Assembly: GCA_946480715.1 (NCBI GenBank)
Contig: CAMLKK010000005.1
Coordinates: forward strand, 62,001 to 126,000
Reading direction: 5' to 3'
Length of the DNA: 64,000 nucleotides
DNA from: an uncultured Bacteriovorax sp.
GTDB taxonomy: Bacteria > Bdellovibrionota > Bacteriovoracia > Bacteriovoracales > Bacteriovoracaceae
This document shows, in pieces, positions 1-8,348 of the stretch. A program made the translations under genes and the position numbers. Every line of letters starts with the position of its first letter. Position 1 is the first letter of the stretch. Under the pieces are notes generated by a model, which ran no database searches, was not told where the DNA came from, and saw nothing but the letters and a program-made list of their open reading frames with translations.

Positions 1-1278
1 GTTTATCTTGGACTCGCGATTTGGAGTGACTGGCAACTAACCTTGGTTATTATTCTTGTGGGGCCGTTGTTCGTCATGATTTTCCAAGTGAGTGGAAAAA
101 AAATCAAGGCCAATCAATCTGAAGTTCAAGAGGGAAGAGCAGAACTCACTCACAATCTTGCTGAAGGATTATCTGCTCACAAAGTGACAAAAGCTTTCAA
201 CCTTCAAGATTTTGTAATGAATCGCTACAATCGAGCGCAGGAATATTATTTTAATTTCACAATGAAAACATCGAAGGTCGAAGAGATCGCACATCCGTTT
301 GTTGAATTAATTGGCGCACTCGCATTTTCACTGATCATTGTTTTTGCTTATTACCGAATCAGAAGCGGAGCGATGACAGTTGGAGATTTTATTCAGTTTG
401 CCGCTGCTCTTGCTCTTCTCATGGATCCAATTCGTAAATACTCTCAGGCAAACGTAAAACTGGGACAAGGTCTTGCGGCCGCAGATCGTATCAATCAAAT
501 TCTTGATCTCGAAGAAGAAGTTGATCGTGGAACGATTTACAAAAAAACTTTTGATAAAGAAATTGTCGTTTCAAATGTAACATTCGGTTACGGCGAAGCT
601 GACGTTTTAAAAGACTTTAGTTTGAGTGTAAAAAAAGGGCAGAAGATCGCTCTCGTGGGTCTGTCGGGTTCCGGAAAATCTACCTTGATCAATCTCTTGC
701 TGGGATTATACCCACTCTCAAAAGGGCAGATCACGATTGATGGTGACAAGCTTTCAAACATTCACTTGAAGTCGTTGCGCTCACTTTTTGGCCTCGTGTC
801 TCAGGACATTTTTCTTTTTCATGACACGATCCGCGCAAACTTAACGATCGGTGGGAATTTCTCAGATGACGAAATCAAGAAGGCACTTGAGGTTTCATAC
901 GCGTCAGAATTTGTGAATAAACTTCCCATGGGACTTGAAACTGTCATTGGGGACAGAGGAGCAAAACTCTCAGGCGGCCAGCAACAACGTCTCACAATCG
1001 CCCGCGCGTTCCTGCAAAATACTGATATCTTGCTCTTTGATGAGGCCACATCTGCTCTTGATAACGAATCAGAAAAGGTTGTGCAAAAGGCCCTTGAGGC
1101 CATCGCAGGCAACAAAACGGTCATTGCTGTCGCTCACAGACTTTCGACGATTCAGGACTACGACAGAATTTTCGTTTTAAAAGACGGGCGACTCGTTGAA
1201 GAAGGCACTCACAGAGAGCTAATTGCCAATGAAAGTGAATACAAAAAACTTTATGAACTTTCCTTAAAGTCCGTGTAA
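1..1278 (+). CDS. ABC exporter, MsbA-like (3' part)
   Basis: C-terminal part of a fused membrane/ATPase ABC exporter. The frame is already open at base 1, so the start and first membrane helices lie outside the window; the TTG at 43 is internal. About 170 visible residues are membrane domain with the long cytoplasmic helices and the coupling region (AEGLSAHKVTKAF). A complete nucleotide-binding domain follows: Walker A GLSGSGKST, signature LSGGQQQR, Walker B ILLFDEATSALD and switch histidine VAHR. The family flips lipid A core, other lipids or peptides across the inner membrane as a homodimer. Lipid A export is plausible, but the substrate cannot be read from this fragment. glyS follows after 82 bp and appears to have its own promoter. 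Confidence 0.88.
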   Translation, partial: VYLGLAIWSDWQLTLVIILVGPLFVMIFQVSGKKIKANQSEVQEGRAELTHNLAEGLSAHKVTKAFNLQDFVMNRYNRAQEYYFNFTMKTSKVEEIAHPFVELIGALAFSLIIVFAYYRIRSGAMTVGDFIQFAAALALLMDPIRKYSQANVKLGQGLAAADRINQILDLEEEVDRGTIYKKTFDKEIVVSNVTFGYGEADVLKDFSLSVKKGQKIALVGLSGSGKSTLINLLLGLYPLSKGQITIDGDKLSNIHLKSLRSLFGLVSQDIFLFHDTIRANLTIGGNFSDDEIKKALEVSYASEFVNKLPMGLETVIGDRGAKLSGGQQQRLTIARAFLQNTDILLFDEATSALDNESEKVVQKALEAIAGNKTVIAVAHRLSTIQDYDRIFVLKDGRLVEEGTHRELIANESEYKKLYELSLKSV

Positions 1279-1297
1279 ATCCTTTAAAGAATCCACA

Positions 1298-1325
1298 TTT
1301 ACCTGTAAACTTCCCCCTGTATAAA
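1298..1325 (+). promoter_or_regulatory. Candidate sigma-70 promoter of glyS
   Basis: TTTACC (1298-1303), 16-bp spacer, TATAAA (1320-1325). It lies in the 82-bp gap between the ABC exporter and glyS, about 30 bp before the start codon. The fit to consensus is good at -10 and moderate at -35. Confidence 0.45.
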
Positions 1326-1360
1326 AAGCAGATTTCTCGTTTTTTAAAAGGGAGTTTATT

Positions 1361-2683
1361 GTGTCGAATGTATCCGATTTAAAATCAATGAATGATTTAG
1401 TGGCCCTCTGTAAGCAAAGAGGATTTATTTTCCAATCGTCAGAAGTCTACGGTGGTTTGAATTCATGCTACGACATGGGTCCATACGGTGTTGAACTCAA
1501 AAATAATTTAAAGGCTCGCTGGTGGAAATCAATGACGTACAGACAAGACGTTGTTGGTGTTGATGCTTCAATTCTTATGCACCCAATGGTGTGGAAAGCT
1601 TCAGGTCACGTTGATGGATTCTCTGATCCACTTATCGATTGCAAAAGCTGTAAAGAAAGATTCCGCGCAGACAAAATTGATATCAAGGCTCCATGTCCAA
1701 ACTGTGGCGCTAAAGAATCATTCACAGATATTCGCCAATTCAATTTGATGTTCAAAACTCAAATGGGAGCGATGGAAGATACTTCGTCTTCAGTTTATCT
1801 TCGTCCAGAAACGGCCCAAGGGATTTTCGTCAACTTCCTCAACGTTCAAACGACAATGAGAAAAAAACTACCTTTCGGTATCGCTCAAATCGGTAAAGCA
1901 TTCCGTAACGAAATCACACCTGGAAATTTTATTTTCCGCATGCGCGAATTCGAACAAATGGAAATGCAATATTTCATCAAGCCAGGAACTCAAAAAGAGG
2001 CGATGGAAGAATGGAAAGCAGCTCGCTGGCAATGGCATATCGATAACGGTATTCGCCCTGAAAAACTAAAATGGTACAAACAAGAAGAGCTTGCTCACTA
2101 TGCTGACGCGGCTTTTGATATTGAATATGAATTCCCATTCGGTTGGGGCGAAATTGAAGGTATCCACTCACGCACAGATTTCGACTTAAAACAACACGAG
2201 CAATTCTCTGGAAAGAATCTGCATTATGTTGATCAAGTGAATAACAACGAAAAATATATTCCATATGTTTTGGAAACATCAGTCGGCGCTGACCGTTGTT
2301 TACTCACAATTCTTTGCGATGCTTACCGTTTAGAAAACGAAGGCGACAAAGAAAAAGAAAGAGCAGTGATGAAATTCCATCCAACTCTCGCACCAATCAA
2401 AGCGGCGATTATGCCACTCATGAAAAAACCAGAGCTCGAAGCTGTTGCAGATAAACTCTTTGCAGACGTGTCGAGAAATTACAAAGCAGAATACGATGTG
2501 TCTGGCTCGATTGGTAAACGTTACCGTCGTCAAGATGAAATCGGGACTCCATTTTGCATGACTGTGGATTTTGACACCCTCACTGATCACGCTATCACTA
2601 TTCGTGATCGCGACACGATGGTGCAGGAAAGAGTTGCCCTCGATAAAGTGCAAGATTACTTAAAAGAAAAATTAAAATTTTAA
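1361..2683 (+). CDS. glyS: Glycyl-tRNA synthetase, alpha2 type
   Basis: Charges tRNA-Gly with glycine in the cytoplasm. The 440-residue protein is the single-chain homodimeric class II type, not the alpha2beta2 type. It opens with the typical [23 protein letters not shown] stretch (written here as a description: a glycine/tyrosine-rich N-terminal motif ending in DMGPYG). It also has the class II motif around [10 protein letters not shown] and a Cys-pair zinc-like insert (CKSC...CPNC) near residues 87-110. A C-terminal anticodon-binding domain begins near residue 340. Translation starts at GTG 1361, preceded by GGGAG at 1350-1354. ppdK follows after 51 bp in the same direction. Confidence 0.95.
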   Translation: MSNVSDLKSMNDLVALCKQRGFIFQSSEVYGGLNSCYDMGPYGVELKNNLKARWWKSMTYRQDVVGVDASILMHPMVWKASGHVDGFSDPLIDCKSCKERFRADKIDIKAPCPNCGAKESFTDIRQFNLMFKTQMGAMEDTSSSVYLRPETAQGIFVNFLNVQTTMRKKLPFGIAQIGKAFRNEITPGNFIFRMREFEQMEMQYFIKPGTQKEAMEEWKAARWQWHIDNGIRPEKLKWYKQEELAHYADAAFDIEYEFPFGWGEIEGIHSRTDFDLKQHEQFSGKNLHYVDQVNNNEKYIPYVLETSVGADRCLLTILCDAYRLENEGDKEKERAVMKFHPTLAPIKAAIMPLMKKPELEAVADKLFADVSRNYKAEYDVSGSIGKRYRRQDEIGTPFCMTVDFDTLTDHAITIRDRDTMVQERVALDKVQDYLKEKLKF

Positions 2684-2734
2684 AGAATAGAAAACCTCTA
2701 ACAAGTCTCAATTAATCGAGATCAGGAGAATGAA

Positions 2735-5404
2735 ATGACGAAACAATGGGTGTATCTCTTCAGTGCGGAAAAGACAGAAGGGAACAAAGAGATGAAGGAT
2801 TTGCTAGGTGGTAAAGGGGCCAATCTCGCAGAGATGTGTTCACTTAAACTAGCGGTACCTCCAGGCTTCACAGTAACAACTGAAGCTTGTCTTGATTACG
2901 AGAAAAGTAAAAAAACAATTAATCAAGAAATCAAAGATCAAGTTCTTCACGCGATTGCAGAAGTTGAAAGAATGACGGGAAAAAAGTTTGGAGATAATAC
3001 AAATCCACTTCTTTTCTCTGTTCGCTCTGGTGCTCGCGCTTCTATGCCGGGAATGATGGATACTGTTTTAAACTTAGGTTTAAACGATCAATCTGTTCTT
3101 GGTCTTGCTAACCTTACGGACAACGAAAGATTTGCATGGGACTCTTACCGTCGCTTTATCCAGATGTATGCAAACGTCGTCATGGACTTCAACGTATCAC
3201 TTCTTGAAGCAACTCTTGAAGACATGAAAGAAGCTCGTCACGTTCAGGAAGATACTCAGCTAACAGCTGCTGATCTGAAAGAGCTTGTAACAGTTTTCAA
3301 GAGAATCATTCTTGAAGAATCTGGAGAATCTTTCCCAACTGATCCAATGGAACAATTGTGGAGAGCAGTTGGTGCCGTATTCAACTCATGGGGAAATCCT
3401 CGCGCTGTAAAATACCGCGAAATTTACGACATCCCTCACACATGGGGGACGGCTGTTAACGTTCAATCTATGGTCTTCGGAAATATGGGAGACGATTGTG
3501 CGACTGGTGTTTGTTTCACTCGCGACCCATCTACAGGTGAGAAAAAATTCTTCGGTGAGTATTTGATCAACGCTCAAGGTGAAGACGTTGTTGCTGGTAT
3601 CAGAACGCCACAGCCGATCAATGATTTTTCTAAAAACGAATCGAATAAAAACTTCAAGACACTTGAAGAAGCAATGCCTAAAGCTTTCAAAGAGCTTTGC
3701 GATGTTTATCAGAAACTTGAAGCTCACTACAAAGACATGCAGGACATCGAGTTTACAATTGAAAAAAGTAAACTTTATATTCTACAAACTCGTAACGGAA
3801 AAAGAACAGCAGCAGCTGCTATCAAGATTGCTGTTGATTTAGTGAACGAAAGCATTCTTACAAAACAAGAAGCTCTTCTTCGCATGAATCCCGAGGATCT
3901 CAACCAACTTCTTCACCCACGTCTAGATCCAAAAGCAACGAAGAAACTTATTGCTAAAGGTCTCCCAGCATCTCCAGGTGCAGGCGCAGGTATTATTGCT
4001 TTTACATCTGAACGCGCTCATACACTTGCTGAAGAAGGACACAAAGTTATTCTCGTTCGTCAGGAAACTTCTCCTGAAGACATCGCGGGAATGGTAGCGT
4101 CTCAAGGTATTTTAACAGCTCGTGGAGGGATGACTTCTCACGCGGCGGTTGTTGCTCGCGGAATGGGTAAACCATGTGTAGCAGGATGTACGGCCCTTAA
4201 CGTAGATCATAAAAAAGGAACCCTCATCGTTGATGGAAAAACTTATAAAGAAGGTGATTCATTAACAATTGATGGAGCGACTGGCGAAGTTATTGAAGGA
4301 ATCGTTCCAACAATCGACGCTGCCATTACAGCTGACTTCGCCACTTTCATGGCATGGTCAGATGAATTTAGAAAACTTGGCGTTCGTACAAACGCTGATA
4401 CTCCAGATGATTCTCGTGTAGCCGTTAAATTCGGCGCTCAAGGAATTGGTCTTTGCCGTACTGAACACATGTTCTTTGAACGTGATCGTATTCTCGCTGT
4501 TCGCGAAATGATTTTCGCCAACAACGTTAAAGATCGTGAAAAAGCTCTAGCTAAAATTCTTCCGTTCCAAAGAGAAGATTTTGTGGGCATCTTTACAGTG
4601 CTTAACAATCTTCCGGTTAACATTCGTCTTCTAGATCCACCTCTTCACGAGTTCCTTCCTCACACTATGGAAGACAAAAAAGAACTTGCTGAAAGTTTAG
4701 GTTTGGAAATGAATGCGATTGAGCAACGTGGAGATCAACTGCACGAGTTCAACCCAATGCTTGGTCACCGTGGTTGTCGCCTTGGTGTAACGTTCCCGGA
4801 AATTTACCGCATGCAAGTTCAGGCAATCATCGAAGCAGCACTTATCTGTGCTGACAAAGGCATCAACGTCATGCCTGAAATTATGATTCCTCTTGTTGCT
4901 GTTGATGGAGAACTTTCTGTTCTAAAAGAAGATGCCATTAAAGAAATTGAACGCGTCTTTAAAGAGAAAGGTAAAAAAGTTAAATACAAAATCGGAACGA
5001 TGATTGAACTTCCGAGAGCAGCTATTACAGCTGGAACGATTGCTAAAAATGCTGAGTTCTTCTCATTCGGTACAAACGATCTGACTCAAACAACGTTTGG
5101 TCTCTCACGTGACGATGCTGGAAAATTCCTTCCTGAGTATGTTAACAAAGGTCTAGTTCCAAATGATCCGTTCGTATCGATCGATCAAGAGGGTGTAGGT
5201 TTCCTTATTAAACATGCTGTTACTGAAGGTAGAAAAACAAATCCAGACATGCACTTTGGTATTTGTGGTGAGCATGGTGGTGAACCTAAATCGATCGATT
5301 TCTGCCATCGTGTAGGATTAGATTATGTTTCTTGTTCTCCATACCGCGTTCCTATCGCTCGATTGGCCGCAGCTCAAGCAGCTATCAAAAATTCTAAAAT
5401 GTAG
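2735..5404 (+). CDS. ppdK: Pyruvate, phosphate dikinase
   Basis: Interconverts pyruvate + ATP + Pi with PEP + AMP + PPi, linking glycolysis, gluconeogenesis and PPi metabolism. At 889 residues it is full length. The N-terminal ATP-grasp region starts with LLGGKGANLAEM. The phosphohistidine swivel domain carries GGMTSHAAVVARGMGKPCV, whose His is phosphorylated. The C-terminal PEP/pyruvate TIM barrel includes GLCRTEHMFF, GTNDLTQTTFG and the catalytic Cys in FGICGEHGG. The start ATG 2735 has AGGAG at 2724-2728. A strong intrinsic terminator follows the stop, so glyS and ppdK probably form the end of one transcription unit. Confidence 0.97.
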   Translation: MTKQWVYLFSAEKTEGNKEMKDLLGGKGANLAEMCSLKLAVPPGFTVTTEACLDYEKSKKTINQEIKDQVLHAIAEVERMTGKKFGDNTNPLLFSVRSGARASMPGMMDTVLNLGLNDQSVLGLANLTDNERFAWDSYRRFIQMYANVVMDFNVSLLEATLEDMKEARHVQEDTQLTAADLKELVTVFKRIILEESGESFPTDPMEQLWRAVGAVFNSWGNPRAVKYREIYDIPHTWGTAVNVQSMVFGNMGDDCATGVCFTRDPSTGEKKFFGEYLINAQGEDVVAGIRTPQPINDFSKNESNKNFKTLEEAMPKAFKELCDVYQKLEAHYKDMQDIEFTIEKSKLYILQTRNGKRTAAAAIKIAVDLVNESILTKQEALLRMNPEDLNQLLHPRLDPKATKKLIAKGLPASPGAGAGIIAFTSERAHTLAEEGHKVILVRQETSPEDIAGMVASQGILTARGGMTSHAAVVARGMGKPCVAGCTALNVDHKKGTLIVDGKTYKEGDSLTIDGATGEVIEGIVPTIDAAITADFATFMAWSDEFRKLGVRTNADTPDDSRVAVKFGAQGIGLCRTEHMFFERDRILAVREMIFANNVKDREKALAKILPFQREDFVGIFTVLNNLPVNIRLLDPPLHEFLPHTMEDKKELAESLGLEMNAIEQRGDQLHEFNPMLGHRGCRLGVTFPEIYRMQVQAIIEAALICADKGINVMPEIMIPLVAVDGELSVLKEDAIKEIERVFKEKGKKVKYKIGTMIELPRAAITAGTIAKNAEFFSFGTNDLTQTTFGLSRDDAGKFLPEYVNKGLVPNDPFVSIDQEGVGFLIKHAVTEGRKTNPDMHFGICGEHGGEPKSIDFCHRVGLDYVSCSPYRVPIARLAAAQAAIKNSKM

Positions 5405-5411
5405 TATTACG

Positions 5412-5435
5412 GGGGCCTCAGGGCCCCTTTTTTTT
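5412..5435 (+). terminator. Intrinsic terminator after ppdK
   Basis: GGGGCC (5412-5417), 4-nt loop, GGCCCC (5422-5427), then eight T (5428-5435). The Shine-Dalgarno AGGAG of the next gene begins directly after the T tract, so read-through transcripts could still be translated. Confidence 0.9.
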
Positions 5436-5449
5436 AGGAGTGAAATGCC

Positions 5450-5995
5450 ATGAAAAAGTTTTTAGCTCTTCTTTTAGTTTTGTTTTTAATTAATGCCCAT
5501 GCTGAAAAATGTGAAACCGTAGAAGGCTGTTCAGTTCTCTTTACTAATTTAACAGGAGAGAAAGTTGACTTCACAGCTGTACCACCAGAGATGAGTCTTG
5601 CTGTTCCTGGGACGGATTTAACGTCAGAAAATGTTAAAGTTGAATTCCCAAAGTATTTGGCCTTGAACGCAGTTGTTCTCATCGAAAATAATAAACTTGT
5701 ACCAATGAGACACGGTGAATTTCTCACATCACCAATGTATGTCGTCGATAAAAACAAAATCCCGCAAATGATCAACAAAGATGGGCTAGTGACTTTTTCC
5801 TACATGACTCAGAATGATCCAAAGAAATTAGTAACCAGAAGAATCCGAAAAAAACTTTCTTATAAAAAAACAAAATCGCTAAATAACATTGTTGAATATT
5901 CTGGTCCGAAGGTGATTACAGTCAGTGATACCTACGAGTACGCCAATAAAGTTATTGCACAAATTATTAAAGCCGATCAAAAAAAGATAAAATAA
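5450..5995 (+). CDS. Secreted protein of unknown function
   Basis: 181 residues with a clear signal peptide (hydrophobic LALLLVLFLI core, likely cut after NAHA). Mature Cys residues lie near the N-terminus (EKCETVEGC) and could form a disulfide. The C-terminal half is Lys-rich (RRIRKKLSYKKTKS), suggesting contact with polyanions or the wall. No family was recognised. It starts 14 bp after the ppdK terminator with AGGAG at 5436-5440, and its only plausible promoter would be upstream read-through or a weak unseen one. It is probably periplasmic or exported. Confidence 0.7.
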   Translation: MKKFLALLLVLFLINAHAEKCETVEGCSVLFTNLTGEKVDFTAVPPEMSLAVPGTDLTSENVKVEFPKYLALNAVVLIENNKLVPMRHGEFLTSPMYVVDKNKIPQMINKDGLVTFSYMTQNDPKKLVTRRIRKKLSYKKTKSLNNIVEYSGPKVITVSDTYEYANKVIAQIIKADQKKIK

Positions 5996-6009
5996 TTTTT
6001 TCTCTGATG

Positions 6010-6021
6010 TATAATAGTGCC
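6010..6021 (+). promoter_or_regulatory. -10 element placing transcription start at an ATG
   Basis: A perfect TATAAT lies at 6010-6015, only six bases before the ATG at 6022. That distance would put the transcription start on the start codon itself. No Shine-Dalgarno sequence precedes this ATG. The -35 region is only AT-rich. This suggests a leaderless mRNA for the serine hydrolase; an upstream in-frame ATG at 6007 is part of the -10 itself. Confidence 0.4.
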
Positions 6022-6927
6022 ATGGAAAAAATTAAAAATTTAGCTTTCGAACTAATGGGTGGACAACATTTCGATTCACTCGCTGTTGGTGTTATCGATT
6101 TCAAATCTCAAAAATTTGAGAGTTTTGAGATGCAAGCAGATGTTTTCAGCACGAAACCTTATCTTTATTTTGATCTAGCAAGTTTAACTAAGCCGCTTAC
6201 AAACTCTTGTGTTTATCTTCACCAACCAGAACTTTTTGACGATAAAATGAAATTGCTTCTCAATCATAAAGCAGGCCTTCCGATGGGGGGACTGCTTTCA
6301 AAAAAAACCTGGAGAGAAGAATTATTGTCTTACGACATCAAAGAATCGGAAACGCTGTACTCCGATTATTCTTCACTCAGATGCATGCTTGAAGTAGAAA
6401 AAAAATCGGGGCAAAGATTAGAAAGTCTCTGCACGCCTTTTTACGATAAAGAAACTTTGCATTGGACTAAAATTCCCGAAAATGCTTTTTGTCCAGAATA
6501 CGGAATACGAAACAAACACATTGTCTGCGGAGAAGTTCACGACAACAATTGCTTCAATATCGGTGAATTTATTTCTCACGCAGGACTCTTTTCAACGATC
6601 GATGGGCTTTGTAGAACACTTCTGAATTTTGATTCAAAACTCTCAATGACTAAAAAATTAAACGATGCTTTTCAAAAACAAAAAGCTGAAGACCGCTTTA
6701 TTCTTGGGTTTGACCGTGTGACCGATCCAGCTAACACACTTGCTGGACCTGGATGTTCTACAAAGACATTTGGCCATTTAGGATTTGTAGGAACGTCTTT
6801 TTGGATTGATCTTGAAAGGCAACGTGGATCTGTCATTCTAGCAAACGGCGTTCAAACCTACTGGTATGACAAAGCAGGTCTGAACGATCTTCGCAGAAAA
6901 TTAGGTTCAGCTATTTGGTCGCTTTAA
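6022..6927 (+). CDS. Beta-lactamase-family serine hydrolase
   Basis: 301 residues from ATG 6022. The penicillin-recognising fold is indicated by SLTK (residues 54-57, nucleophile Ser and general-base Lys), YSD (113-115) in place of YxN, and a C-terminal GHLG motif replacing KTG, followed by FVGTSFWID. The family also shows the HIVCGEVHDNN and ISHAGLFST stretches seen here. No signal peptide is visible, so it may be cytoplasmic or use another route. Members act as esterases, peptidases or transpeptidase relatives; resistance to beta-lactams should not be assumed. The gene converges with the next one, and the two 3' ends overlap by 17 bp. Confidence 0.8.
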   Translation: MEKIKNLAFELMGGQHFDSLAVGVIDFKSQKFESFEMQADVFSTKPYLYFDLASLTKPLTNSCVYLHQPELFDDKMKLLLNHKAGLPMGGLLSKKTWREELLSYDIKESETLYSDYSSLRCMLEVEKKSGQRLESLCTPFYDKETLHWTKIPENAFCPEYGIRNKHIVCGEVHDNNCFNIGEFISHAGLFSTIDGLCRTLLNFDSKLSMTKKLNDAFQKQKAEDRFILGFDRVTDPANTLAGPGCSTKTFGHLGFVGTSFWIDLERQRGSVILANGVQTYWYDKAGLNDLRRKLGSAIWSL

Positions 6928-7465
6928 AAGAAGCTTGATCTTCAGTTCTCACTTCCTGAATGTTACTGAGTGAAACGTATTTGAAGAGTGCACCATTGAA
7001 ATCACCTTCTTCATTCGTTTGCGCTTCAATATCTTCAAGAATCGTCACCATATGTGAACTGCTAAAAAATCTCCCTGTGCCATCACTAGTGAATCCTACA
7101 AAAAATGTGTATCCAGCACCTGCCGATGCCCATCCACCACGACCAAATGATGTTCTGACTTCTCTTGTAATCGTTACTTCTCCACAGCCCTCGATCCAAC
7201 TGTTGTCTGGAGTAGAGTTGGTGTCACAATTCTCTAGTTCAATTTGTTTTTTTAGTTTGTTGAGGGCCGAGCCTTCCATGCGGAGAAGTTCATCAATGAA
7301 TTGCTGGTTATCTGAACCATCCACCCAGCCAGCAGCTTGGACGGCTTCTTCATCAGTATGAATGGTCACCAATGCAGCTGTGTCTGAAACCATTTCGAAT
7401 TTTTTAGTTTCTTCAGCAAGAGCAGTTTGAGTGAATAGGAGAGTGGCAAGAATAAGTGTTTTCAT
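6911..7465 (-). CDS. Secreted protein of unknown function
   Basis: 184 residues with a signal peptide (MKTLILATLLFTQTALA). The mature part has one Cys pair (LENCDTNSTPD...EGCGE) and a glycine-rich centre (SFGRGGWASAGAGYTFFVGF) that looks like beta structure. No family was recognised. Its stop codon lies inside the 3' end of the convergent serine hydrolase gene, leaving no terminator between them. It is probably periplasmic. It may be the last gene of the leftward group starting at 12498, but an 83-bp gap separates it from the hydrolase gene. Confidence 0.7.
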   Translation of the reverse strand: MKTLILATLLFTQTALAEETKKFEMVSDTAALVTIHTDEEAVQAAGWVDGSDNQQFIDELLRMEGSALNKLKKQIELENCDTNSTPDNSWIEGCGEVTITREVRTSFGRGGWASAGAGYTFFVGFTSDGTGRFFSSSHMVTILEDIEAQTNEEGDFNGALFKYVSLSNIQEVRTEDQASFKATK

Positions 7466-7548
7466 AAATCCCTCGTGTTGATTGTGAGCGCGTATATCGC
7501 TACCAAAATCACGAAGAACAATGAAAGACGAACCCCGTCTAGTGAAGC

Positions 7549-8343
7549 TTAACTTTCTTTAAAAAATTTTACGACTTCCTCGCAGAATTCTTTGGGATGT
7601 GTCTTGTGCATATTATGCCAAGAACCTTTGATTTCCACTAGCTTTGCTCGAGGCACATGAGTCTTGATATGGTCTATGCAGCTAGGCGTGAGCGCAGAGC
7701 CCACCTCAGGATCTGCTATCAAAAACAGCACTGGAAATTGAGTTTCTTTTAAGGCTGGAGTGAGGTCAGAATAATTTCCTTGATATCCGTACATGACTGA
7801 AACATCCGGCCAGAACTTCAATTCGAATCCTTTTTCGTGTTCAACAACTTTCGTCTTCATCAAATCTTTTGCGTAAGAATAGAGTGGAGTGATGAGATCG
7901 AAGATTTCTTCTTTTGTCTTAAAAATGAGTGAAGGAGTGAAAGAACGTTTAGCTATTTCTTCTTTTTCTCTATCACGCTCAGGCGATCGTGGTTGTCTGA
8001 TGTGAATTCCCATATCTTCAATAATCATTTTATCAATCATCTCTGGATAAAGTTGTCCGAATTTGAGTGACGTTCTTCCGCCCATAGAATGACCAAGGAG
8101 GGAGACTTTAGTTAACTTGAGATGATCAAGAAGCTCTTTAAGATCTCTTGCCATTGCGTCTGCCGTATAATCAGTGCCTGCAGGAGGTGATTGCCCGTGT
8201 CCACGTTGATCAACGAGAAGGAGAGAAAAATCTTTTTCAAGAATTTTCACGAGCGGGATAAACGTTTCAAGTGAACTTTGCAATCCGTGAATGCAAACCA
8301 GAACGGGTTTACCGTTATTGTAAAAGCGATGATTGAGAATCAT
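7549..8343 (-). CDS. Alpha/beta-fold hydrolase, YbfF-like
   Basis: 264 residues with a classic catalytic triad: nucleophile Ser86 in GHSMGG, a likely acid in LIADPEVG near 210, and His in GSWHNMHK near 243. An oxyanion-hole HG lies at 19-20 (CIHGLQSS), and the LVDQRGHGQS strand is typical of esterases and related hydrolases. There is no signal peptide, so it is cytoplasmic. It starts five bases after the stop of the IucA/IucC-like lipoprotein gene and is evidently the third gene of that operon. The substrate is unknown; an ester or thioester is likely. Confidence 0.85.
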   Translation of the reverse strand: MILNHRFYNNGKPVLVCIHGLQSSLETFIPLVKILEKDFSLLLVDQRGHGQSPPAGTDYTADAMARDLKELLDHLKLTKVSLLGHSMGGRTSLKFGQLYPEMIDKMIIEDMGIHIRQPRSPERDREKEEIAKRSFTPSLIFKTKEEIFDLITPLYSYAKDLMKTKVVEHEKGFELKFWPDVSVMYGYQGNYSDLTPALKETQFPVLFLIADPEVGSALTPSCIDHIKTHVPRAKLVEIKGSWHNMHKTHPKEFCEEVVKFFKES

Positions 8344-8348
8344 TTATC

